Positions 8,762 to 19,205 of a stretch of 64,000 nt of DNA are shown piece after piece (the stretch's first letter is position 1; every line of letters starts with the position of its first letter). The stretch comes from Prochlorococcus sp. AG-402-L18. Its GTDB lineage: Bacteria > Cyanobacteriota > Cyanobacteriia > PCC-6307 > Cyanobiaceae. The position numbers were made by a program, and so were the translations under genes. The stretch is from contig QCIL01000002.1 in assembly GCA_003216725.1 (NCBI GenBank), forward strand, positions 1 through 64,000. Direction: 5' to 3'. The notes under the pieces are model-generated. The model was not told where the DNA came from, ran no database searches, and worked only from the letters and a program-made list of their open reading frames with translations.

Positions 8762-9448
8762 TTGAAAACTTGGAACAAAATACCAATTAAAGATAATGGT
8801 GATAAATTAATAGCTATACCTAGTTACTTTCATTTTATTGATCCTCATCCTTACTTAAGCTTAGGCGCGCCATATAAAAATAAAAATGGGATCTGGAAAT
8901 TAAGGCATGAAGTCGTAAAAAGATTGATAAAAGTAAATGATTATTTGTTATCTAAAAATAATAACTTTAATCTTTTAATTTATGACAGTTGGCGGCCTCT
9001 GGAAGTTCAAGAATTTATGTTTAAGAGGGCTTTTAGTTTGGAGTGTGAAAAATTGAATATTGATATTTCAATAAAAAATATGAAATCTTATCCTTTAATT
9101 ATTAAAAGAGTTGAGAAATTTTGGGCATATCCTTCATTTGATGAAAAATGTCCTCCTCCTCATTCAACTGGAGGAGCTTTAGATGTCTCCTTATCTGATC
9201 AATATGGAAATTTAGTTGAAATGGGAAGTTATATTGATCAAATGGATGACTCCTCAAAACCAGATTTTTATGAAAATATTAACGATAAAAAATCAATTAT
9301 TTGGAAAAGTAGAAGAAACTTATTGAAGGAGATTATGATTAAATTTGGATTCGTCCAACATCCAAATGAATGGTGGCATTTTAGTTATGGTGATCAATTA
9401 TGGGCTTGGAAAAACAAAAAAACAAATGCTTTGTATGGGAAAATTTAA
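8762..9448 (+). CDS. VanX-like D-alanyl-D-alanine dipeptidase (peptidase M15D)
   Basis: A zinc peptidase of 228 residues, TTG start. The catalytic signatures are present: YDSWRPLEVQ (about 75), PPPHSTGGALDVSL (about 131-144, zinc His and Asp) and EWWHFSYG (about 203-210, catalytic Glu and third zinc His). Members cleave free D-Ala-D-Ala. With no vancomycin cluster nearby, a role in peptidoglycan recycling or dipeptide use is more plausible than resistance. No signal peptide is visible, so it is probably cytoplasmic. It lies 57 bp after recG. Confidence 0.88.
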   Translation: MKTWNKIPIKDNGDKLIAIPSYFHFIDPHPYLSLGAPYKNKNGIWKLRHEVVKRLIKVNDYLLSKNNNFNLLIYDSWRPLEVQEFMFKRAFSLECEKLNIDISIKNMKSYPLIIKRVEKFWAYPSFDEKCPPPHSTGGALDVSLSDQYGNLVEMGSYIDQMDDSSKPDFYENINDKKSIIWKSRRNLLKEIMIKFGFVQHPNEWWHFSYGDQLWAWKNKKTNALYGKI

Positions 9449-9451
9449 ATA

Positions 9452-11239
9452 TTAACTAATGGAATTAAGCAATTTAAATATTGAAGATTCATTTTCATTA
9501 TCAATAAAATCCCCAAAATCAGAATCTTTTTTACTTTTTTTCCATAAACCTAATAATGGTTTAAGAGTTTTTTCTAGATCATTTAGTTCCATTCTTTGTA
9601 GATAGGGTTTGGCTAACCTTTGCAGATTTTTACTTCCTCCTAGCCATAGTTGATATTTATTTTGTCCACTACCAACTAAAGCCATCTCTGCCATATATGG
9701 TCTCGTGCATCCATTGGGACATCCAGTCATCCTAAATAATATTGTTTTTTCAATTTCTAAATCGTTTAGTAAAATTTCAATTCTTTTAAGTACATCTGGT
9801 AAGATTCTTTCTGCTTCTGTCATTGCTAAACCGCAAAGAGGTAAAGCGGGGCAGGCCAATGCGTGTCTTTGTATTTCATTAATGTTATCCAAATCCTCAT
9901 ATCCAATTTTTGATAATATCTTTTTAATATCACTTTTATTTTTGGTAGGAATATTACAAATCAATATATCTTGATTAGGTGTAAGCCTTAAATCTAGATT
10001 GTATTCTTTAACGATACTACTAATTGTAGACTTTTTCTCACCATAAAGTCTTCCAGAGAGTAGTGGTAAACCAACAAAAGAATAATTTTCATCTTGTTTA
10101 TGCCATCCTAAATAATCTATAAGTTTATTTTGTGGCTCTTTTCTTATTGATTTGATATCTTTTTTAAAATATTTTTCTATAAGGATTTGCCTAAACCATT
10201 TTATACCTTTCCTGTGAAGAAGGTATTTCATTCTCGAATTCTTCCTTGACTTTCTATCACCATAGTCTCTTTGAATTGCCACTATGCTCTGTATTAATTC
10301 ATAAATGTCATTTCCCTCCACATATCCTAAAGGGTCTGCAATTCTAGCAAAAGTTTCCTCATTGTTATGTGTACGTCCCATTCCACCTCCAACATAAAAG
10401 TTGCAACCTTCTAGATCTCCCTTTTTGGATGTAAAAGCAACAATTCCAATATCATTAGTAAGTAGATCGACCGAATTGTCTCCTGGCACAGTAACTGCAC
10501 ATTTGAATTTTCTTGGGAGATAAGAGGAACCATAGAGTGGCTCATCTTTTGTCCCACTAAAAACATTATCTTTAAACTGCAATTTCCTAATATCCTGAAT
10601 TTCTTTATCAGGTTTTATTGTGTATTCTAATTCTCCATCAGCCCAAAGCTCTAAAAAAGTACCTTGACCTGCAACAGGCGTGAGTAGATCAGCTACTTTT
10701 ACAGCAAGAGATCTTGCCATTTTATATTCCGGTAATTCAAATGGAGCTGCAGGCGCCATAACGTTTCTATTTATGTCTCCACATGCGGCTAATGTTGAAC
10801 CCATTGAATTTACAATAGAATTGATCACTTCCTTAAGATTTTCTTTCCTAATGCCATGCATTTGAAAGGCTTGTCTAGTGGTAGCTCTTAGTGAACCATT
10901 TCCTAATTTGTCAGATAATTCATTTAAAGATAAAAATAATTTTCCAGGAATTTCTCCCCCAGGACTTCTTAACCTAAGCATCATTTGCCAATCTTTACTT
11001 TTGCCTGGTTTTCTATTTTCTCTATTATCTTGTTGATAACTTCCATGAAATTTCAATAACTGAACTGCGTCATTAGTGAAATGATCACTTTCATTTCTTA
11101 ATTCAGTAGCGAGTGGTTCTTTAAGAAATTGGCTACTCTTTTTGAAATTTTCAAATTTAGACACCTCTAATCCGTTTGCTAAACAAACAGCTTCTTTAGA
11201 AGGATCTTCTTTCTTTTTTACTTTCTCAACCTTGATCAA
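9452..11239 (-). CDS. sir: Ferredoxin-sulfite reductase
   Basis: A 595-residue siroheme/[4Fe-4S] enzyme that reduces sulfite to sulfide with six electrons from ferredoxin. The two cysteine pairs that hold the coupled cofactor are visible: CPALPLCGLAMTEAER (about 460) and MTGCPNGCTRPYMAE (about 503). The siroheme-binding N-terminal repeat carries the RATTRQAFQ and GDINRNVMAP motifs (about 118-165), which favour sulfite over nitrite reductase. It is convergent with the dipeptidase gene (3 bp gap) and diverges from glyS. Confidence 0.93.
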   Translation of the reverse strand: MIKVEKVKKKEDPSKEAVCLANGLEVSKFENFKKSSQFLKEPLATELRNESDHFTNDAVQLLKFHGSYQQDNRENRKPGKSKDWQMMLRLRSPGGEIPGKLFLSLNELSDKLGNGSLRATTRQAFQMHGIRKENLKEVINSIVNSMGSTLAACGDINRNVMAPAAPFELPEYKMARSLAVKVADLLTPVAGQGTFLELWADGELEYTIKPDKEIQDIRKLQFKDNVFSGTKDEPLYGSSYLPRKFKCAVTVPGDNSVDLLTNDIGIVAFTSKKGDLEGCNFYVGGGMGRTHNNEETFARIADPLGYVEGNDIYELIQSIVAIQRDYGDRKSRKNSRMKYLLHRKGIKWFRQILIEKYFKKDIKSIRKEPQNKLIDYLGWHKQDENYSFVGLPLLSGRLYGEKKSTISSIVKEYNLDLRLTPNQDILICNIPTKNKSDIKKILSKIGYEDLDNINEIQRHALACPALPLCGLAMTEAERILPDVLKRIEILLNDLEIEKTILFRMTGCPNGCTRPYMAEMALVGSGQNKYQLWLGGSKNLQRLAKPYLQRMELNDLEKTLKPLLGLWKKSKKDSDFGDFIDNENESSIFKLLNSIS

Positions 11240-11326
11240 CGGACCAAAACATATCTCTTTTTATACATTAGCGAAAAGCTTATTTAACCGGTAGTAAATT
11301 ATAGTTGTAATAGCCATAATTTTTTT

Positions 11327-13483
11327 TTGTCTAAATATTTACTTGAAATAGGAACGGAGGAACTGCCAGCTGATTTTTCTTATTCTGTTCTTAAACAATT
11401 TAAATCCCATATAGAATTAGAGCTTGAACGGAAACTTATCAAATTCGATAATGTTTTTTGTACTTCTACACCAAGGAGGATTGTTCTTCTTATAGAGGGG
11501 TTAATTGATAAGGTTGAAGATAAAACGGTAATAAGAAAAGGGCCAAAAGCAATTTCTGCGTTTAAAAATGGATTACCAACTAATGCTGCCTTAGGTTTTG
11601 CAGAAAGTTTAGGTTTAAATGTAAAGGATTTAGAAATACAAAATACAGATAAGGGCGAATTTGTTTTTGGTAAGAAAATTGAGAGAGGAGAAGCTACAAA
11701 AACTTCTTTATCTTTAATAGTTCCTAGAGTAATAAAGAATTTACAAGGCCCCAGATTTATGAAATGGGGTTACGGTAATTTTAAGTTCTCAAGGCCTATA
11801 AGATGGATTGTGTCGCTCTATAATAATGAAATTCTTAATTTTTTATTGGATGAATGTGATCCGAATATCAAAATAAGTAATAGATCAAAAAGCCATAGAT
11901 TGATAAATGAAGTTATTGAAATTAATAGTCCAGATAATTATTTTGAATTGATGACCAGAAATGGTGTATTGGTAAAACGAAAGGAAAGAAAAGAAAAAAT
12001 TGTAAATCTTGTAAATAAATCTTCTGAATTACTAAATTTGAAGCCTGATCTATCAGAGGATTTACTTAACGAACTCACTGATCTTGTTGAATCTCCAGAT
12101 TTAATAATAGGTAAATTTAGTAATGAATTTCTTGATCTGCCTTTAGAAGTTTTGACGACAGTGATGAAAAGTCATCAAAGGTATATTCCCCTTTTACAAA
12201 AAGGCAAAACTTTTGCAAAATTAGATTCTAGCTCTGAACAAACTATAAGTACAAATTTCTTAGTCATATCAAATGGTCTTAAAGATTCAAATAAAACTAT
12301 TGCTAGGGGTAATGAGAAAGTATTAAAAGCAAGATTTTCTGATGCAAAGTTTTTTGTTGAAAGTGATAAGAAAATTTCTTCGAGAGAAAGAAATGAAAAA
12401 CTTAAAGCTGTTTCTTATTTAAAAGGGCTAGGTAATGTTTCACAGAGAGTTGATAGGATAGTTGCTATTTCAAAATACATCATCAAATTTTTAAATGATA
12501 ATTCTATTGATGCAGAAAAAATAATAGAAGCTGCTAGATATTGCAAAAACGACTTATGTAGCGAGATTGTTTTTGAATTTCCTGAGTTACAAGGATTAAT
12601 GGGTGGAAAATATCTCAAAAATGAAGGCTTCAACAATGAAGTTTGTTTAGCAGTAGCTGAACATTATTTACCTTCTTTCTATAAGGATGCTTTACCTTCC
12701 ACTAAATACGGGGCGATAGTATCAATGGCAGATAAGATTGAAACTTTAGTAAGTATATTTATCTCTGGTAAACGTCCAAGTGGTTCTTCTGATCCCTATG
12801 CTTTGAAAAGAAATTTGAATGGAGTGATTAAAATAATTTGGAAATTTGAATTTGATTTATCCTTAGATAATTTATTTCATGAAATGATTGAATTTTGGAA
12901 AACCTCATTACCTAATTTGAAATTCTCAGAAGATAAAATTTTAAATGATTTGACTGAATTTCTAATTCAGAGAATTCTTGGCCATCTTGAGGATTTATCT
13001 TTAGATAAAGATCTAATAAAAGCTATTTCCCCTTTTGATCAATTCTCTAAAAAAAGAATATTAAACGTTTTTGATCTAAAAAATAGAGTCGAAGCAATTG
13101 AAATATCAAAAAAAGAGGGATCATTTGATGGAATTCAGAGGGTAATTACAAGAGTTAGCAAACTAGCGAACAAAGGTAATTTAGAGAAACACTCTTTCTC
13201 AGTAAACGAATATATAAATCCTGATCTTTTCGAAAAAGAATGTGAGTCTAAAGCTTTAGAATTCATATATGAATTAGAAAAACTTTTTACTTTAAGTCAT
13301 TGGGACTATTCAAATCTTCTAAATTTGTTTGAAATAAATACACCTAATCTTGAGGCGTTGTTCGATAATGAAAAAGGAGTTTTAGTGATGGCTGAAAACC
13401 CTAAAATAAGAACTAATCGACTTAATTTGCTTTGTATTATAAGAAATTACTCTCTTAAAATAGCTGACTTTACACTTTTGTAG
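11327..13483 (+). CDS. glyS: Glycyl-tRNA synthetase beta subunit
   Basis: The 718-residue beta chain of the bacterial alpha2beta2 glycyl-tRNA synthetase. TTG 11327 gives the family start MSKYLLEIGTEELPA. Other hallmarks are GPKAISAFKNG-like, FMKWGYGNFKFSRPIRW (about 145-162), MKSHQRYIPL (about 282) and the HD-like/anticodon portion with SGKRPSGSSDPYALKR (about 482). The alpha chain is not in the window. Its 3' end overlaps that of chlP by 14 bp on the other strand. Confidence 0.96.
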   Translation: MSKYLLEIGTEELPADFSYSVLKQFKSHIELELERKLIKFDNVFCTSTPRRIVLLIEGLIDKVEDKTVIRKGPKAISAFKNGLPTNAALGFAESLGLNVKDLEIQNTDKGEFVFGKKIERGEATKTSLSLIVPRVIKNLQGPRFMKWGYGNFKFSRPIRWIVSLYNNEILNFLLDECDPNIKISNRSKSHRLINEVIEINSPDNYFELMTRNGVLVKRKERKEKIVNLVNKSSELLNLKPDLSEDLLNELTDLVESPDLIIGKFSNEFLDLPLEVLTTVMKSHQRYIPLLQKGKTFAKLDSSSEQTISTNFLVISNGLKDSNKTIARGNEKVLKARFSDAKFFVESDKKISSRERNEKLKAVSYLKGLGNVSQRVDRIVAISKYIIKFLNDNSIDAEKIIEAARYCKNDLCSEIVFEFPELQGLMGGKYLKNEGFNNEVCLAVAEHYLPSFYKDALPSTKYGAIVSMADKIETLVSIFISGKRPSGSSDPYALKRNLNGVIKIIWKFEFDLSLDNLFHEMIEFWKTSLPNLKFSEDKILNDLTEFLIQRILGHLEDLSLDKDLIKAISPFDQFSKKRILNVFDLKNRVEAIEISKKEGSFDGIQRVITRVSKLANKGNLEKHSFSVNEYINPDLFEKECESKALEFIYELEKLFTLSHWDYSNLLNLFEINTPNLEALFDNEKGVLVMAENPKIRTNRLNLLCIIRNYSLKIADFTLL

Positions 13484-14810
13484 ATTTAACTTTTATGCCG
13501 CCTTTTATGGAATAATTTTGTAACATTTTTTCAACCTCTTTATCTTCTCTAACAGCACTATTTACGGGCTTATATTTTAAAGGAGCTAGAGCTTTGCCAC
13601 GCAAAATTGATCCAAGAGTAAGCATTGTAATTTTTAGTTGCTGAAGTGGTTTCATTGACACCACTTTTTTATACAAATAACTATCGAAGGTAAGTCTTTG
13701 TACATCCATATCATCACACATTTCTACAAAAGCTTCTCTAGCTGAATCATTTCTGTAAAAGATATTTTGAAGTATTTCGAGGACTTTGTATGTTGTCCCA
13801 TACTTTTTATCCCATTTTTTTAGATAATTTTTAAGATCATTCTCTGTAGGGATCTGTTGGCCCTTTTTTGACGCTTCAACAATTTCTTCAGCACACATTC
13901 TCCCGCTTTTCGCCGCAAAATATATTCCTTCTCCAGAACTTTTTGTAACATAGCCAGCTGCGTCCCCGACTAATGCCATTTTCCCAACAACTCTTCGAGG
14001 CCTTGGATGTTCAGGTATTGGATGGGCTTCAACTTTAATAACTTCACCATTTGCAAGTCTTTTTTGCGCTCTGTTTCTTACTCCCTCCTGTAGACCTTTT
14101 ATTAATGACTGATTCTTTTGCATTGTCCCTGTGCCAACTGCAACATGATCATACTTAGGGAATACCCACCCATAAAAATCTGGCGAAACATCAGTACCTA
14201 CATACATTTCAGCAAGATCTTCATAGTAACTCATTTCTTCCTTGGGTAGTTTGATCCTTTCCTGAAATGCAATAGCCACTTTATAATCTCCAGCATCCAT
14301 TGCTTTGGCTACTCTGCTATTTGCACCGTCGGCTCCAATCAAGAGGTCAACTGTGAGATTTTTAAGTTCGCCTTTTTTATCTCCACTAGAATAATCAGAA
14401 TATGTGAGTTTATATGGCCCCTGATTGTTATCTCCTGTATCGATGGCAGTAACTAATCCATTTATCAATGTTGCCCCAAGATCAGCTGCTCGATTGCGCA
14501 TAAAGGCGTCCATTACTTCTCTTCGGCACATTCCTATAAATTCATTATCGCTTTTTCCATAAACTTTATCCAAACTTATGTCAACTTCTCTATTAGAAGG
14601 GGATATCATTCTCATATTTCTTACTTTTCTGTCAATAATCGATTCTGGCAAGTCAAATTCTTCTACCATGCAAAGAGGAATAGCTCCTCCACATGGTTTA
14701 GCATTATCTAATTTTCTTTCGAAAAGCCAGGTTTTAATTCCTGATTTAGCAAGTATTTCTGCAGCACATGAACCACTCGGACCACCCCCGATAACAGCAA
14801 CTCTCAACAT
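13470..14810 (-). CDS. chlP: Geranylgeranyl reductase
   Basis: A 446-residue FAD-dependent reductase. It reduces the geranylgeranyl group to phytyl for chlorophyll, tocopherol and phylloquinone. The N-terminal dinucleotide fold (VIGGGPSGSCAAEILAKSG), the motif KPCGGAIPLCM near residue 40 and the FAD-contact GDAAGYVTKSSGEGIYFA (about 288-305) identify ChlP of oxygenic phototrophs. It is monocistronic by position, convergent with glyS and divergent from the carboxypeptidase gene. Confidence 0.96.
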   Translation of the reverse strand: MLRVAVIGGGPSGSCAAEILAKSGIKTWLFERKLDNAKPCGGAIPLCMVEEFDLPESIIDRKVRNMRMISPSNREVDISLDKVYGKSDNEFIGMCRREVMDAFMRNRAADLGATLINGLVTAIDTGDNNQGPYKLTYSDYSSGDKKGELKNLTVDLLIGADGANSRVAKAMDAGDYKVAIAFQERIKLPKEEMSYYEDLAEMYVGTDVSPDFYGWVFPKYDHVAVGTGTMQKNQSLIKGLQEGVRNRAQKRLANGEVIKVEAHPIPEHPRPRRVVGKMALVGDAAGYVTKSSGEGIYFAAKSGRMCAEEIVEASKKGQQIPTENDLKNYLKKWDKKYGTTYKVLEILQNIFYRNDSAREAFVEMCDDMDVQRLTFDSYLYKKVVSMKPLQQLKITMLTLGSILRGKALAPLKYKPVNSAVREDKEVEKMLQNYSIKGGIKVKSTKV

Positions 14811-14896
14811 ATGAAAAAAAATAGATCGTAATATAAAAACTACATCTTTTTTGCAAATAAAAGTGCATTTCTTAAAATAATAGTTAATATCGAAAT

Positions 14897-15649
14897 ATGT
14901 TTTTTGTAAAATGTCTAGATAATTTGAAAAAAAGAGATGATATAAAGCAAATTATTGATATACCATATGCTAAAAGGGCATATTTAAAAAAAAACAATTT
15001 AAGCTCCTTAAAAAACATATTACTTGTAACTCCAATATTCATTCTAATCTTTTCAATTACTGGATTAATACTAAATAAAGGGTTAAAATTTTATTCTTCA
15101 AGGACGGATAATCAAATTGATATCAATGATGATCTGAGTATTTTAGGTCACTTACCATATAAAGAAACTCCAGCAGAGAAATTAGTTTTTATTGAACCTA
15201 ATATTTGGGTTCATGAAGATATGAGTGACTCTTTATTAAAAATGCGGCGAGATGCGAAAAAGGATGGAGTCTATTTGGTTTTCTTAAGCGGTTTTAGGTC
15301 AATAGAATTACAAGAAAAAATTTTTTACTCTTTAAAGTCCATTAGAAATCAAAATGCAATTGAGAGAGCTAAAGTTTCTGCCCCGCCTGGTTATTCAGAA
15401 CATAGTACTGGCTTTGCAATTGATTTTGGAGATGCTAATTATAGAGAAACTGACTTTGAAGTTTCATTTGAAAATACTGATGCTTTTAAATGGCTTCAAA
15501 AGAATGCAGCTAAGTATCATTTTAAACTATCTTTCAATCAAAATTATAAAGTTGTTGATTATGAGCCTTGGCATTGGAGATATGAAGGTTCTATTCAAGC
15601 ACTTAAAATATTCGAAGAATCTAATAGGAAATTGTTAAATAAAGATTGA
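14897..15649 (+). CDS. VanY-like D-alanyl-D-alanine carboxypeptidase, membrane anchored
   Basis: A 250-residue M15B zinc peptidase that trims the terminal D-Ala from peptidoglycan stems. A cytoplasmic stretch of about 40 residues precedes one membrane span (NILLVTPIFILIFSITGLIL, about 42-62). The periplasmic catalytic domain carries FLSGFRSIELQ (about 134), the zinc motif SEHSTGFAIDFGD (about 170) and EPWHWRYEG (about 220). It is the second M15 peptidase in the window. The long basic N-terminal tail before the anchor is unusual. Confidence 0.9.
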   Translation: MFFVKCLDNLKKRDDIKQIIDIPYAKRAYLKKNNLSSLKNILLVTPIFILIFSITGLILNKGLKFYSSRTDNQIDINDDLSILGHLPYKETPAEKLVFIEPNIWVHEDMSDSLLKMRRDAKKDGVYLVFLSGFRSIELQEKIFYSLKSIRNQNAIERAKVSAPPGYSEHSTGFAIDFGDANYRETDFEVSFENTDAFKWLQKNAAKYHFKLSFNQNYKVVDYEPWHWRYEGSIQALKIFEESNRKLLNKD

Positions 15650-15765
15650 TTAATGAAAAAAGATAAATTAAATATAATTTTCAAACTATGAGAGGCAATT
15701 TCTTCAGAATAAGCGTTCTTTGAGTTAGCCTTAATATATATCCAAAACTAAGTCGTGTTTTTTAG

Positions 15766-17568
15766 ATGTCAGATTCAATTAAAGAAATAAGAAACGTAGC
15801 AATCATAGCTCATGTGGATCATGGCAAAACAACCTTAGTAGATGCTTTATTATCTCAATCTGGAATATTTAGAGATAATGAAGTTGTACCAACTTGTGTA
15901 ATGGATTCAAATGATCTCGAGAGAGAAAGAGGTATAACAATACTTTCAAAAAATACATCTGTTAATTATAAAAATACAAGAATAAACATTATTGATACAC
16001 CTGGACATTCGGATTTTGGAGGAGAAGTGGAGAGGGTTTTGGGAATGGTGGATGGTTGCTTATTAATTGTTGATGCTAATGAGGGTCCAATGCCTCAAAC
16101 TAGATTTGTTTTAAAAAAAGCTTTAGAGAAAGGACTAAGGCCAATAGTTTTTGTAAATAAAATTGATAGACCTAGAGTTGTTCCTGAAATCGCTGTAGAT
16201 AAAGTCCTTGATTTATTTCTTGAGTTAGGAGCTGATGATGATCAATGCGATTTCCCCTATTTGTTTGGAAGTGGATTATCAGGTTTCGCAAAAGAGGAAA
16301 TGGAATCAAAAAGCGAAAATATGATGCCCCTTTTTGAATATATTATTAGGCACGTACCCCCACCAGTTGGTGATCAAGACAAACCATTGCAACTTCAAAT
16401 TACAACATTAGATTATTCTGATTTTTTAGGAAGAATTGTAATTGGTAAAATTCACAATGGAACTATAAAAAACGGACAACAAGCAAGCTTAATAAAAGAA
16501 AATGGGAAAACAATTAAAGGAAAGGTAAGTAAACTTTTAGGATTTCAAGGATTACAAAGAATTGATATTGATGAGGCTTTTGCGGGAGACATTGTGGCTG
16601 TATCTGGTTTCGATGATGTGAATATTGGAGAAACTATTGCATGTCCTGATTCCCCTCATCCACTCCCTTTAATTAAAGTTGATGAGCCTACATTAAATAT
16701 GACCTTCGTAGTGAATGATTCTCCTTTTGCGGGTAAAGAAGGAAAATTTGTTACTAGTAGGCAACTGAAAAATAGGTTAGAAAAAGAACTTTTAACAAAC
16801 GTTGCTTTAAGAGTTGAAGAGACGGATTCGCCAGATAAATTCTCTGTTTCTGGTAGAGGTGAACTTCATTTAGGAATCTTGATTGAGACAATGAGGAGAG
16901 AGGGATTTGAATTTCAAATCTCACAACCTCAAGTCATATATAGAGAAATTGAAAATGTTTTATGTGAACCTGTAGAGACTTTAGTTCTAGATGTTCCAGA
17001 ATCTGCAGTTGGTTCTTGCATTGAAAAACTTGGTTCAAGAAAAGCTGAGATGAAAAATATGCAGACAAGTTCTGATGGAAGAACTCAATTAGAATTTCTT
17101 ATACCATCTCGTGGTTTGATTGGTTTTAGAGGTGAATTTGTTCGAATTACAAGAGGAGAGGGGATAATGAGTCACTCATTTTATGAATATAAAACTAAAT
17201 CAGGAGATTTTGAAACAAGGAGAAATGGTGTTCTAATTGCTTTCGAAGAGGGTGTAGCTACATTCTATGCTTTAAAAAATGCTGAAGATAGAGGTATTTA
17301 TTTTATTAAACCTGGTGTTAAAGTTTATAAGGGTATGATTATCGGGGAAAATAACAGACCTCAAGACTTGGAATTGAACATATGTAAAACTAAGCAGTTA
17401 ACTAACATGCGATCAGCGGGAGCAGAAGAACTTGATACATTACAGTCTCCAGTAGAGATAACCCTTGAAAGAGCTCTTGAATATATAGGCCCTGATGAAA
17501 TGTTAGAAGTTACGCCAGAATCAATAAGAATGAGAAAGTTAAATAAAAAGAAAAACGTTAAAATTTAA
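15766..17568 (+). CDS. typA: Ribosome-associated GTPase TypA/BipA
   Basis: A 600-residue translational GTPase with G1 [15 protein letters not shown], switch [17 protein letters not shown] and G4 VNKIDRP. These are followed by the beta-barrel domain, an EF-G-like domain ([19 protein letters not shown]) and the C-terminal BipA domain ([18 protein letters not shown]-like [12 protein letters not shown]). TypA binds the 70S/30S particle and supports growth under stress. It leads a tight run: the DUF309 gene starts 5 bp after its stop. Confidence 0.97.
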   Translation: MSDSIKEIRNVAIIAHVDHGKTTLVDALLSQSGIFRDNEVVPTCVMDSNDLERERGITILSKNTSVNYKNTRINIIDTPGHSDFGGEVERVLGMVDGCLLIVDANEGPMPQTRFVLKKALEKGLRPIVFVNKIDRPRVVPEIAVDKVLDLFLELGADDDQCDFPYLFGSGLSGFAKEEMESKSENMMPLFEYIIRHVPPPVGDQDKPLQLQITTLDYSDFLGRIVIGKIHNGTIKNGQQASLIKENGKTIKGKVSKLLGFQGLQRIDIDEAFAGDIVAVSGFDDVNIGETIACPDSPHPLPLIKVDEPTLNMTFVVNDSPFAGKEGKFVTSRQLKNRLEKELLTNVALRVEETDSPDKFSVSGRGELHLGILIETMRREGFEFQISQPQVIYREIENVLCEPVETLVLDVPESAVGSCIEKLGSRKAEMKNMQTSSDGRTQLEFLIPSRGLIGFRGEFVRITRGEGIMSHSFYEYKTKSGDFETRRNGVLIAFEEGVATFYALKNAEDRGIYFIKPGVKVYKGMIIGENNRPQDLELNICKTKQLTNMRSAGAEELDTLQSPVEITLERALEYIGPDEMLEVTPESIRMRKLNKKKNVKI

Positions 17569-17573
17569 AATTT

Positions 17574-17942
17574 ATGATAAGAGATATAAGCATTTCTGAG
17601 GATAGTCTTTATGAAGCCTTGAATCTATTTAATAATCAAAAATGGTATGAAGCACATGATGCTTTAGAAAACATATGGAATAATCTCGATGGAGATGCCA
17701 GACAAATTATTCAAGGTATACTTCAAGTCTCTGTCTCTCAGTTTCATTTAAGTAAAGGTAATTTAAATGGAGCTACTGTTTTACTGGGAGAGGGATTAGG
17801 TAGGATTAAAAGTAGAACTAATTATGATTTGGGAGTAGACCTTGAATCTTTTTGTCAATGTCTTGAGAAATTATTAAATAAACTACAATTTAATGAAAAG
17901 ATTAATGAAAATGACAAACCTTATATCGTTTTTAATTCATAA
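17574..17942 (+). CDS. DUF309 family protein
   Basis: A 122-residue, mostly helical protein with the DUF309 signature around residues 18-32 (NNQKWYEAHDALENIW) and a second conserved patch IIQGILQVSVSQFHLSKGN. The His and Glu of this motif are conserved in the family, but its biochemical role is not established. It starts 5 bp after typA and its stop overlaps the next start (ATAATG), so translation is probably coupled. Confidence 0.85.
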   Translation: MIRDISISEDSLYEALNLFNNQKWYEAHDALENIWNNLDGDARQIIQGILQVSVSQFHLSKGNLNGATVLLGEGLGRIKSRTNYDLGVDLESFCQCLEKLLNKLQFNEKINENDKPYIVFNS

Positions 17943-18376
17943 TGAAGTTATTATTTTCTCAATTTAAATATTTAATAATTAGTTTATTTGTTTTAAATTT
18001 TGTAATAGTAAAAGCCGAAAATCATATTCCAGTAAAATCTTATAATCAAAATAGTGAACTTTTAATTGAATCTAATAAACAAAAATCAGATCTGAAAAAT
18101 TCTATTTTTTATGCTGAGGGTAATGTAATCATTACAAATACTAATAAAGAATTTATTGCTAAATCGAAAAAGGCAATTTTTTATAAATTACTCGGCAAAA
18201 TTAAACTTGTAGGTGATGTAGAAATCACAACAAGCGATTTTAATAAAATTAAAGCAGGAGAAATCTTTTATTATCCAAAAGATAATAAGTTTGAAGCTGT
18301 TTCTGATCAAAATCAAAGAGTAAATAGCAAATTTGTTTTTTATGAAAATAATATTCTTACAGAATCATCGAATTAA
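17942..18376 (+). CDS. LptA/OstA-like periplasmic protein
   Basis: A 144-residue protein with an N-terminal signal or anchor segment (FKYLIISLFVLNFVIVKAE, residues 8-26). It is followed by a short beta-jellyroll region rich in alternating hydrophobic residues (AEGNVIITNTNKEFIAKSKK, KIKLVGDVEIT). This matches the OstA-like domain of LptA/LptC-type LPS bridge proteins. It overlaps the ATPase gene lptB by one base, the classic lptA-lptB pairing. It is inferred to bind lipid A or LPS in the periplasm. Confidence 0.8.
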   Translation: MKLLFSQFKYLIISLFVLNFVIVKAENHIPVKSYNQNSELLIESNKQKSDLKNSIFYAEGNVIITNTNKEFIAKSKKAIFYKLLGKIKLVGDVEITTSDFNKIKAGEIFYYPKDNKFEAVSDQNQRVNSKFVFYENNILTESSN

Positions 18377-19104
18377 TGAATTTTGAAATTAAAAACGTAT
18401 CTTTAACTATTCAGGGAAAATCGATAGTAAGTAATGTATCAATTAATGTAAATCCTGGGGAAATAGTTGGATTAATGGGACCAAATGGTGCAGGTAAAAC
18501 TTCCACATTTAATATAGCTGTTGGTAACTTAAAGCCTGATAGAGGCGATATTTTAATAAATGATAAATTTATAACCAATTACCCTTTACACGAAAGAGCA
18601 AAACTTGGGTTGGGGTATTTAACTCAAGAAGCAAGTATATTTAGGGATCTTACGGTTAAAGAAAATATTGATTTAGCTTTGCAAAATTCTTTTTATAGTA
18701 AAGCAATCATTAGAAATAAAAGGGAAAATATAATTAACGAATTTAATCTTAATAAATTTGTAGATACTTATGGATATCAACTTTCAGGAGGAGAGAGAAG
18801 GAGGTGTGAAATAGCAAGAGCACTTTCCGTTGGAAAAAAAGGACCAAAATATTTGCTGTTAGATGAACCTTTTGCTGGTATTGACCCCTTGGCGGTTAAT
18901 TATTTAAAAAAACTGATTTTAAAATTAAGCAAAAAGGGAATGGGAATTCTTATAACTGATCATAACGTTAGAGAAACTTTACTTATAACGAATAAGTCAT
19001 ATGTATTAAGTGAGGGAAAAATTCTTGCTTATGGATCATCAAAAGAATTAGCAAATAATCCAATAGTTAAAAAGTTTTATTTGGGAGATGATTTCCAACT
19101 TTAA
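18376..19104 (+). CDS. lptB: LPS export ABC transporter ATPase
   Basis: A 242-residue ATPase with Walker A GPNGAGKTSTFN, the LptB-type segment HERAKLGLGYLTQEASIFRDLTV (split: GLGYLTQEASIFRDL), signature LSGGERRRCEIARAL and Walker B LLLDEPFAGIDPLAV. The Q-loop sequence and GERRR signature separate LptB from LivF/LivG. It drives lipopolysaccharide extraction with LptFG, whose genes are not in the window. It starts within the stop of the LptA-like gene. Confidence 0.92.
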   Translation: MNFEIKNVSLTIQGKSIVSNVSINVNPGEIVGLMGPNGAGKTSTFNIAVGNLKPDRGDILINDKFITNYPLHERAKLGLGYLTQEASIFRDLTVKENIDLALQNSFYSKAIIRNKRENIINEFNLNKFVDTYGYQLSGGERRRCEIARALSVGKKGPKYLLLDEPFAGIDPLAVNYLKKLILKLSKKGMGILITDHNVRETLLITNKSYVLSEGKILAYGSSKELANNPIVKKFYLGDDFQL

Positions 19105-19205
19105 AATTTTAATTTGAAATAAAATATAAAAAAATTTAGAATCCAATTATATTTATTTTATTGTCTTATGATATAAATTAATAAAATCTGTTATAGATAC
19201 TGATA

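Noticed and set aside
8762-9448. Vancomycin-resistance dipeptidase
   Set aside because: No vanH, vanA or regulatory genes are nearby and the organism type makes glycopeptide resistance unlikely; only the fold is supported.
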